Of a stretch of DNA of 64,000 nt, positions 57,841 to 64,000 are shown one piece after another. The stretch lies in assembly GCF_021513215.1 (NCBI RefSeq), contig NZ_CP090975.1, forward strand, positions 1,233,501 through 1,297,500, given 5' to 3'. The stretch's first letter is position 1. The number at the start of each line of letters is the position of its first letter. The notes beneath the pieces are model-generated. The model was given only the letters and a program-made list of their open reading frames with translations. It had not been told where the DNA came from and searched no databases. A program made the translations under genes and the position numbers. Source of the DNA: Suttonella sp. R2A3 (GTDB taxonomy: Bacteria > Pseudomonadota > Gammaproteobacteria > Cardiobacteriales > Cardiobacteriaceae).

Positions 57841-57926
57841 ATAGAAGTGATTATTTTATATTAAGCAAAATAAAATTCAAACCTAAATACTTTGAAATTT
57901 TGCTAATGATTGAAGCTGTGTATAAT
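57841..57926 (+). promoter_or_regulatory. ahpC promoter and candidate OxyR region
   Basis: A consensus -10 TATAAT at 57921-57926 lies 43 bases before the ahpC start; the -35 (TTTGCT near 57899-57904) is poor, as expected for an activator-dependent promoter. An ATAG at 57841-57844 followed by AT-rich spacing is compatible with, but does not prove, an OxyR site. Confidence 0.5.
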
Positions 57927-57968
57927 GCGCAGCTAATCCATTAACTTTTAATCAACTGGAGTATCATA

Positions 57969-58532
57969 ATGTCTATTATTAACAAACATATCCCTGAGTT
58001 TAGCGTCCAAGCTTTCCACAATGGCGAGTTCAAAGCCGTCACCAGCGATGATGTTAAAGGTAACTGGGCGATCTTTATTTTCTACCCAGCAGATTTCACT
58101 TTTGTTTGCCCAACCGAACTGGAAGATATGGCAAAACAATACGATGCGCTTAAAGAGCTGGGCGTTGAAGTGTATTCCGTTTCTTGTGATACGCATTTCG
58201 TACACAAAGCCTGGCACGACACTTCTGATGCGATTGGCAAAATCCAATACCCAATGCTTGCTGACCCAACTGGCGTGTTAGCACGTGGTTTTGATGTAAT
58301 GATCGAGGCAGACGGCGTTGCAGAACGTGGCACCTTCCTGGTTGACCCAGATGGTTTGGTTAAAGTTGCCGAATTGCACGATGGCGGTATTGGCCGTAGC
58401 GCGAAAGACATGGTGCGCAAAGTTAAAGCCGCACAGTATGTTCGCAACAATGATGGTGAAGTGTGTCCTGCGGCTTGGGAAGAAGGCCAGCAAACACTCA
58501 AGCCAAGCTTAGATTTAGTCGGCAAAATCTAA
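57969..58532 (+). CDS. ahpC: Alkyl hydroperoxide reductase peroxidase subunit AhpC
   Basis: A typical two-Cys peroxiredoxin of 187 residues: peroxidatic C47 in FVCPTE and resolving C166 in EVCPAAW. It reduces H2O2, organic peroxides and peroxynitrite with electrons from AhpF. A GGAG ribosome site precedes the ATG. The adjacent oxyR suggests direct control. A terminator at 58612-58635 separates it from ahpF. Confidence 0.97.
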   Translation: MSIINKHIPEFSVQAFHNGEFKAVTSDDVKGNWAIFIFYPADFTFVCPTELEDMAKQYDALKELGVEVYSVSCDTHFVHKAWHDTSDAIGKIQYPMLADPTGVLARGFDVMIEADGVAERGTFLVDPDGLVKVAELHDGGIGRSAKDMVRKVKAAQYVRNNDGEVCPAAWEEGQQTLKPSLDLVGKI

Positions 58533-58611
58533 GGATTGCCTAGATAGCGTGGGTAAGACGGATTAAACGCCCTCCGCCCACGCCTATCATCTTGCTGATG
58601 TGCAACCATCG

Positions 58612-58635
58612 AAAGCCGGTCAACGACCGGTTTTT
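58612..58635 (+). terminator. Terminator between ahpC and ahpF
   Basis: CCGGTC / GACCGG stem with a 3-base loop, then TTTTT. A larger hairpin GCGTGGG / CCCACGC lies upstream at about 58548-58583. It should make ahpC the more abundant transcript, with part reading through into ahpF. Confidence 0.85.
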
Positions 58636-58661
58636 AAAACCCAGTATAATAGGAAAAATCA

Positions 58662-60224
58662 ATGCTTGATCAATCTACATTAGACGCAGTAAAACAATAT
58701 ACGGCCAATCTCGAACAACAAGTTACTTTAGTACTTGGCGCAGGCGAGCACGAGAAGCGCGGCGAGCTGCACGATTTTCTTAGTGCTATTGTTGGTGTAT
58801 CAGATAAGCTCACGCTCAATGCTGAAGGTGATAGCAGCCTGCCGAGTCCGATCAGCTTTCGCCTGGACAATCAACACGGCGATACCGGGATTGTGTTCAG
58901 CGGGATTCCTGGCGGGCACGAATTCAGCTCACTGATTTTGGCGATTCTGCAGGCTGGTGGTAGCGCGCTGAAACTTGACGCATCGATCCAATCGCTGATT
59001 GCCGGTATTGATCACGAGCTGAAGTTCCAAACCTATGTCTCGCTTTCGTGCCATAACTGCCCGGATGTGGTGCAGGCGCTCAACCAGTTTGCCCTGTTAA
59101 ATGAGCATATCCAAAGTGAGATGATTGATGGCGCATTATTCCAAGAGCAGGTTGATGCGAACAATATCCAAGGCGTTCCAGCCGTCTTTTTAAATGGCGA
59201 ACCATTTGCCAACGGCAAAATCGACACCGCCAAACTGTTAGACAAACTGCTGTCGCTGTACCCGGAAATTAAAGATTACGGCCATCAAGATAACGCCTTA
59301 CCACTACAGGATGTCACAGTGATCGGCGGCGGCCCGGCTGGGGTCGCAGCAGCAATTTATGCCGCGCGTAAAGGCCTAGCCGTGACATTAGTGGCTGATC
59401 GTATCGGTGGCCAGGTTAAAGACACCATGGACATTGAAAACCTCATTTCGGTGCCTAAAACTACTGGTCCAGAGCTTGCAGGCAAATTGCATACTCACTT
59501 ACAGGAATATCCAGTCACTATTCGTGAGAATTTAAGCGTGGCCAAACTGATCCGTGGTGATAAGCAACATCAGATTGCGCTCAGTACGGGTGAGACGATC
59601 GACAGCAAAACGGTAATTATCGCCAGTGGCGCAAAATGGCGCGAGCTGGGTGTGCCGGGTGAAAAAGAAAACCTCGGTAACGGTGTGGCCTACTGTCCGC
59701 ACTGCGACGGGCCGTTTTTTAAAGGCAAGCATGTGGCGGTTATCGGTGGTGGGAACTCCGGCGTTGAAGCCGCATTAGACCTGGCCGGCATTGTGCGTCA
59801 TGTGAGCGTATTCGAGTTTATGCCACAGCTCAAAGCCGACCAGGTACTGGTTGATGCGATGGGCAAACGCGACAATATCGACGTTTACACCAATATGGCG
59901 ACCAAAGCGATTCATGCCGAAAACGGCAAAGTCACCGAGCTCGCCTATCAAGACCGCGACAGCGGTGAAGATAAAACCCTAGCACTCGATGGGGTATTCG
60001 TGCAGATCGGCTTGGTGCCGAATAGCGAATTCGTCGGTGAAGAAAGCGGGGTAGAGAAAACCCGTTTTGGTGAAATCAGCATCAACGCTAAAGGCGAAAC
60101 CAACGTCCCGGGGATATTCGCCTGCGGCGATGTCACCACCGTCCCGTATAAGCAAATCGTGGTGGCGATGGGTGAAGGTGCGAAAGCCGCCTTATCGGCA
60201 TTTGATTATTTAATCCGTTTATAA
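58662..60224 (+). CDS. ahpF: Alkyl hydroperoxide reductase flavoprotein AhpF
   Basis: The 520-residue NADH-dependent reductase for AhpC. The N-terminal domain of two thioredoxin folds (about 1-195) carries CHNC (C130-C133). FAD binding starts at [11 protein letters not shown] (221-231), the second dinucleotide fold is [11 protein letters not shown], and the catalytic pair is CPHC (C345-C348) in the thioredoxin-reductase-like part. All elements of AhpF are intact. Confidence 0.97.
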   Translation: MLDQSTLDAVKQYTANLEQQVTLVLGAGEHEKRGELHDFLSAIVGVSDKLTLNAEGDSSLPSPISFRLDNQHGDTGIVFSGIPGGHEFSSLILAILQAGGSALKLDASIQSLIAGIDHELKFQTYVSLSCHNCPDVVQALNQFALLNEHIQSEMIDGALFQEQVDANNIQGVPAVFLNGEPFANGKIDTAKLLDKLLSLYPEIKDYGHQDNALPLQDVTVIGGGPAGVAAAIYAARKGLAVTLVADRIGGQVKDTMDIENLISVPKTTGPELAGKLHTHLQEYPVTIRENLSVAKLIRGDKQHQIALSTGETIDSKTVIIASGAKWRELGVPGEKENLGNGVAYCPHCDGPFFKGKHVAVIGGGNSGVEAALDLAGIVRHVSVFEFMPQLKADQVLVDAMGKRDNIDVYTNMATKAIHAENGKVTELAYQDRDSGEDKTLALDGVFVQIGLVPNSEFVGEESGVEKTRFGEISINAKGETNVPGIFACGDVTTVPYKQIVVAMGEGAKAALSAFDYLIRL

Positions 60225-60276
60225 GCGAGCTGTGTCGGCTTGTGTCATCTAGGAGGGATGACACAAGCTGGCATAT

Positions 60277-61112
60277 TTAAGAGCCAAGCAAGGACGCACA
60301 GCGCGGGTGAATAGGAATCAGTGGCTTGGGTTTAGAAGGTCGCGGGGGCTTAGGATGCAAAATCGCATCACTTTGATCAGCGATCCAATTATCTAAATCT
60401 GCATTACAGCCATCACCGGATGGAATCGGTGCCTGTGCTTGGCAATCAGGATTGCCTGGTGGACAATGCATGCGCACATGGAAGTGCGCATCGTGTCCCC
60501 ACCATGGACGGATTTTCCGTAATTGCTCGGCAGGATCTGTCGCGTAGCTTTGTTCGCACAAAGCTTTTTTAATCACTGGATTAACAAAAATTCTCGCGGT
60601 ATCAGGGTGTGCGGCAGCGGTCATGATCGCTGTCGTGTATGCGTCCTGCCAGCGCCCAGCGATTAACCGACCGGCTGCTTTATCAACCAGTGAAGGGGGC
60701 TCAATATCATTGGGTGGTACCCCCCCTCAGCCACCGTATAAAACCAGATATCGATATCTAAGCCATTTTGGTGTGAACTGTGGCCGTAAGGCATTTTTCC
60801 GCCAATCGGTTGGCTGAGATCGCCGATCAAAATGCGCTGCCCGTAGGTATCGACTAAGGTATTCGCAACCTGATCAATCATACCAAGGGTAATCGGTTGG
60901 GTATAAAACCGGTTACGAAAACGACGAATACTTACATATCCGCGACCTTCTTCAGGGAGCACCTGCGCGCCTTGTTGGCAGCCATTTGCGTAACTGCCAA
61001 TCGCTTGTGGCGCTTGCAGGGTCGGGTGGGTCACTCGGCTCCAGGGGTTTTCCTCAGCAGCGAACACCGCTTGACAAGCGATCAAAGCGAGTAACAAAAA
61101 CCCACGACCCAT
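60277..61112 (-). pseudogene. mepA: Penicillin-insensitive murein endopeptidase MepA, frameshifted
   Basis: A LAS-type metallopeptidase that cleaves D-Ala-mDAP cross-links in the periplasm. The signal peptide (LLLALIACQAVFA) and Zn ligands in GHSSHQNGLDIDIWF are in the first frame (61112 to about 60720), and HVRMHCPPGNPDC lies in the second, down to 60277. The slip is in a run of seven C on the plus strand (60720-60726, G on the coding strand); eight would restore the reading frame. If real, the protein would lose the C-terminal Zn ligand His. The start lies one base from the dppC-type stop. Confidence 0.87.
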
Positions 61113-61113
61113 A

Positions 61114-62058
61114 TCAGCCCTTATACAGCTTAGGATTAAACACGTCGCGTAACCAATCGCCGAGCAAGTTAACCACCAAGGTGAGGATCACGAGCACCAA
61201 GCCTGGGAATAGGGTAATCCACCAAGAACCGGAGCTTAAATATTCAAAGCCGTTGGAAATCAGCGAGCCGAGTGACGGCTTATCTGGCGGCATGCCAAGA
61301 CCTAAAAATGATAGCGCCGCTTCGCTCATAATCGCGTTCGCAATTTGTACGGTAGAGATAACCAAAATCGGCGACAGGCAGTTCGGTAAAATATGACGAA
61401 ACATAATGCGGATGGGCTTAAAACCCATCACACGCGCAGCTTCAACGTATTCTTTCGATTTTTCCGAAAGCGCTGTTGCGCGGATCGTGCGTGCGTATTG
61501 TGGCCATTCTGCCACCCCAATAATCACCACCAGAATCAATACTGCATTAGCGGCAAAAAATTCTGCGCCAAAAGCGGTTTTAAACAGCGCTGAAATAATG
61601 ATCGCGACCATCAGGGTCGAGAATGACAGTTGAACATCGGTGATACGCATCAGCAGGTTATCTAACCAACCACCATAAAAAGCAGCGACCAGACCAACCA
61701 CCACACCAATCATCATCTGCAAAGAAACGGCAAAAATACCGATCGCGAGTGAGGTACGCAAACCGTATAAGATGGTGGAGTAAATCCCCCGGCCTTGTTC
61801 GTCGCTGCCTAACCAAAAGCGTGGATCGCCATAATCCATCCACACCGGCGGTAGTTCGCTATCCATGATATCAATCGAGGCGAGATCATAAGGATCATTT
61901 GGCGCTAACCACGGCGCGAATAACGCTGCGAGCACAAACACGCAAAAAATGAGGAACGAAACGATCACCACTTTATCGCGCTTGAAGTAGTACCAAAAAT
62001 CAGACTGACGGAAGCGCTGAAATCGTGAGGGATTACCCATTTCTACCGGTACACTCAT
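61114..62058 (-). CDS. Peptide/oligopeptide ABC transporter permease (DppC/OppC type)
   Basis: A 314-residue permease of the Dpp/Opp class with an N-terminal OppC_N segment (about 18-60, VVIVSFLIFCVFVLAALFAPWLAP) and five further TM helices. The EAA loop that contacts the ATPase is EAARVMGFKPIRIMFRHILPN (about 205-225). It overlaps dppB by 4 bases. The ATPase genes are probably beyond, or absent, since mepA follows. Confidence 0.92.
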   Translation of the reverse strand: MSVPVEMGNPSRFQRFRQSDFWYYFKRDKVVIVSFLIFCVFVLAALFAPWLAPNDPYDLASIDIMDSELPPVWMDYGDPRFWLGSDEQGRGIYSTILYGLRTSLAIGIFAVSLQMMIGVVVGLVAAFYGGWLDNLLMRITDVQLSFSTLMVAIIISALFKTAFGAEFFAANAVLILVVIIGVAEWPQYARTIRATALSEKSKEYVEAARVMGFKPIRIMFRHILPNCLSPILVISTVQIANAIMSEAALSFLGLGMPPDKPSLGSLISNGFEYLSSGSWWITLFPGLVLVILTLVVNLLGDWLRDVFNPKLYKG

Positions 62059-63035
62059 GACTTTTTCCCTCCAGAGAGATTGACGCGTGGGTCAATCAAC
62101 CCATAAACCAGATCAACAATCGTGTTGGTTACCACAAAGATCAAACCAACAAAAATAATATAGGTGGTGAGCAGCGGAATATCGGCACGGTTCACCGCCT
62201 CTAAAAACATAAAGCCCATACCCGGCCACTGAAATACCGTTTCGGTGAGGATAGTGTAGGCGAGCATGATGCCGATTTGCACGCCACCAACAGTAATCAC
62301 TGGCAGCATCGTATTACGCAATGCGTGCTTATAGCGAATCTCACGCTTCGACAGGCCTTTAGCGCGGGCAAAACGGATATATTCCTGTCCTAATGATTCC
62401 ATCATTTCCGCACGCACTAAACGAATAAAGAGCGGCAACATAATCGATGATAAGGCAACCGCTGGTAACACGAGATGCTTCAATCCACTGATGGTGAATA
62501 AGCCGGTTGACCAGTATGTAAATTTAATAACCTCACCACGCCCATAAGACGGTAGCCAGCCTAACCACTGCGAAAACACATACAACAATAAAATCGCGGT
62601 TAAAAAAACCGGGATCGAAATACCGACAATACTCACGCCCATGATGATTTTCGTGAGCCAACTGCGCGGGTGAATCGCGGTATAGACACCAAGCGGAATC
62701 GACAAACCAATCACGATTAACGCTGAGGCAAAAACCAGCTCTGCGGTGGCCGGTAGTTTTTCAAGAATCACCTCGATGGTCGGGCGTTTGAAGAAATAGC
62801 TGGTGCCAAAATCCCCTTGTACGGCGTTATACAAATAGCGTCCGTATTGCACAAAAAACGGGTCATTCAGACCAAGCGATTCACGCAATGCCGCTTTTTC
62901 TTCAGCAGAGGCGCTCATCGCGGTCATTTGCGCCACCGGATCACCGAGTTTGCTTTGTACCGCAAAAGCAATTAAAGAAATAACCAGCATAACCAGAATC
63001 AGCTGAAAAAAATGTTTGATAAAAAAAGTAAGCAT
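62055..63035 (-). CDS. Peptide/oligopeptide ABC transporter permease (DppB/OppB type)
   Basis: A 326-residue six-TM permease with the OppB N-terminal helix (about 8-28), the GDPVAQMTAMSAS loop, and the EAA-loop region YIRFARAKGLSKREIRYKHALRN (about 217-239). It is followed by the DppC-type permease with overlapping ATGA. The gap before it (to the SBP gene) carries a strong hairpin, so permeases are likely expressed less than the binding protein. Confidence 0.92.
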   Translation of the reverse strand: MLTFFIKHFFQLILVMLVISLIAFAVQSKLGDPVAQMTAMSASAEEKAALRESLGLNDPFFVQYGRYLYNAVQGDFGTSYFFKRPTIEVILEKLPATAELVFASALIVIGLSIPLGVYTAIHPRSWLTKIIMGVSIVGISIPVFLTAILLLYVFSQWLGWLPSYGRGEVIKFTYWSTGLFTISGLKHLVLPAVALSSIMLPLFIRLVRAEMMESLGQEYIRFARAKGLSKREIRYKHALRNTMLPVITVGGVQIGIMLAYTILTETVFQWPGMGFMFLEAVNRADIPLLTTYIIFVGLIFVVTNTIVDLVYGLIDPRVNLSGGKKS

Positions 63036-63052
63036 AAATCTTTAATATTAAA

Positions 63053-63087
63053 CAAAAAGCACCCGGTGCCGCAGCAGCACCGGGTGG
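63053..63087 (-). terminator. Hairpin terminator or attenuator after the binding-protein gene
   Basis: CACCCGGTGC / GCACCGGGTG stem on the minus strand, followed by TTTTTG, between the substrate-binding protein and the permeases. Such partial terminators commonly raise binding-protein over permease level. Confidence 0.85.
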
Positions 63088-63096
63088 GTTAATGGT

Positions 63097-64000
63097 TTAT
63101 TCTTCCACGACTAGTTTGCTGAAAATTGGGAAGTTTTTCAGGTTAACCGTTTCTGGGAAGTTGGTAATCCGCTTGGTATAGCCCCAGTTGTAGTTCTGCC
63201 AATGTAGTGGCACAAAGATCGCCTCATCGTATTCGATCTTACTCGCCTCACGAAGCAGCGCATTGCGCTCTTCACCATCAACCATGGTGTTCGCTTTATT
63301 GACCAGCTCATCAAGCTCAGGCGCGCTATTGCCGTTACAGTTGTACTGCCCCACACCACTGTCCGCGTCACGGGTCATGGTCAAGTATTCGCTGTAGTTA
63401 GCGCTATCGCCCGTATCAGAAGACCAGCCAATCATCGGCATGCCGGCCTCACATTTATCGAACTCATCCCAATATTGTGCTTTCGGCATGGTGGTCAAAT
63501 CCACTTTGATGTTGATTTTTGCCAACATCGCAGCTACTGCTTGGGCGATTTTTTCATCATTCACATAACGGTTATTCGGCGCAATCATCGTCACGCTAAA
63601 GCCATCTTCATAGCCAGCCTCTTTCATCAGCTCTTTAGCTTTTTCAAGATCATAGCGAGGGGTTAAATCAGGGTTATAACCACTGTAGCCTTCTGGTGAG
63701 TTTTGTCCAGCCGCAGTCGCAAAACCACGCATGATCTTCTCAACGATCCCTGGATTATTTACCGCATAAATCACCGCTTGGCGCACACGCGCATCTTTAA
63801 ACGGTTCGGCCACATTTTGGTTCATTTGGAAGGTGATGATGCGATCACTTGGGATACTGTAGAGCTCAAAAGCTTCATTTGATTCAACGCGGTCCAAGTC
63901 GGTTGGTGGCACAGGGTAAATCCAATCAACCCCACCAGAGAGCAGCGCCGACACACGGGTGGCATTTTCTTTGATTGGTACTAAGGTGAATTTATCCACA
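63097..64000 (-). CDS. Peptide ABC transporter substrate-binding protein, C-terminal part (cut by window end)
   Basis: The C-terminal roughly 300 residues of an SBP_bac_5 family periplasmic binding protein (DppA/OppA type). The frame remains open at the window edge, so the signal peptide and the first third are outside; the GTG at 63999 is an internal Val codon. Features: FKDARVRQAVIYAVN (the conserved family signature), GYSGYNPD, and a paired Cys (FDKCEAG with YNCNGN, likely a disulfide). It should bind peptides and deliver them to the two permeases downstream. Confidence 0.9.
   Translation of the reverse strand, partial: VDKFTLVPIKENATRVSALLSGGVDWIYPVPPTDLDRVESNEAFELYSIPSDRIITFQMNQNVAEPFKDARVRQAVIYAVNNPGIVEKIMRGFATAAGQNSPEGYSGYNPDLTPRYDLEKAKELMKEAGYEDGFSVTMIAPNNRYVNDEKIAQAVAAMLAKINIKVDLTTMPKAQYWDEFDKCEAGMPMIGWSSDTGDSANYSEYLTMTRDADSGVGQYNCNGNSAPELDELVNKANTMVDGEERNALLREASKIEYDEAIFVPLHWQNYNWGYTKRITNFPETVNLKNFPIFSKLVVEE

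Overview
The window is a 64 kb stretch of an ordinary gammaproteobacterial chromosome of intermediate GC with one short, AT-rich accessory patch. The gene families (AhpC/AhpF with a two-cysteine OxyR, BamC, UbiK, SdhE, QueH, CysZ, Mrp, DsbA/DsbB, AmgK/MurU) fit Gammaproteobacteria. MutL carries a DMHA-type endonuclease motif, which points away from enteric bacteria with MutH-directed repair. Genus cannot be fixed from the sequence; a lineage near Cardiobacteriales or another small-genome gammaproteobacterium is a guess.

Layout: 1-7.5 kb holds queH (cut by the window edge), ubiK, metY, ppk2, a YbjN-type secreted protein, an EF-G-like GTPase broken by a frameshift, and proA. 7.7-12.4 kb is a tight three-gene envelope operon: an RND/MMPL exporter, a LolA-like periplasmic protein and a beta-barrel protein. 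12.5-22 kb holds pyrE, xthA, dsbB, the operon hemB-aroE-mrp-dcd, a DsbA with an unusual in-frame insertion, the muropeptide-recycling pair amgK-murU and a frameshifted SLC13-type transporter. 22.3-27.1 kb holds metE and rpsO-pnp.

The accessory patch is 27.1-30.7 kb, between the convergent genes pnp and clpB. It contains two imperfect copies of a block made of the pnp 3' end plus tRNA-Ser(GGA), and a 48-codon second copy of the clpB 3' end. The junction between blocks lies at a 9-base identity shared by pnp and clpB, which suggests a tandem duplication. Each block has its own cargo. The first holds a DUF5343 protein, a HEPN/DUF4145-like protein and an IS3 scar. The second holds a NYN-domain nuclease directly preceded by a strong promoter, a compact structured RNA of about 66 nt and a terminator. 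That RNA-terminator-nuclease arrangement resembles type III toxin-antitoxin loci and is the best candidate here for an undescribed system.

30.7-64 kb is core again: clpB with a sigma32-like promoter, mgtE, a Pro-Arg-His tRNA cluster, envelope and transport genes (DUF3298, DUF2062, DUF945, MscS, DUF368), hemN, an NlpC/P60 peptidase, xseA, sdhE, benE, corC, an aromatic aminotransferase, dapA-bamC, mutL-miaA, a redox group (grxB-cysZ-oxyR diverging from ahpC-ahpF), a frameshifted mepA and the start of a peptide ABC transporter operon. Three genes (EF-G-like, SLC13, mepA) are broken by single-base slips, each inside a homopolymer run. Sequencing error, phase variation and real decay cannot be told apart from this sequence alone.
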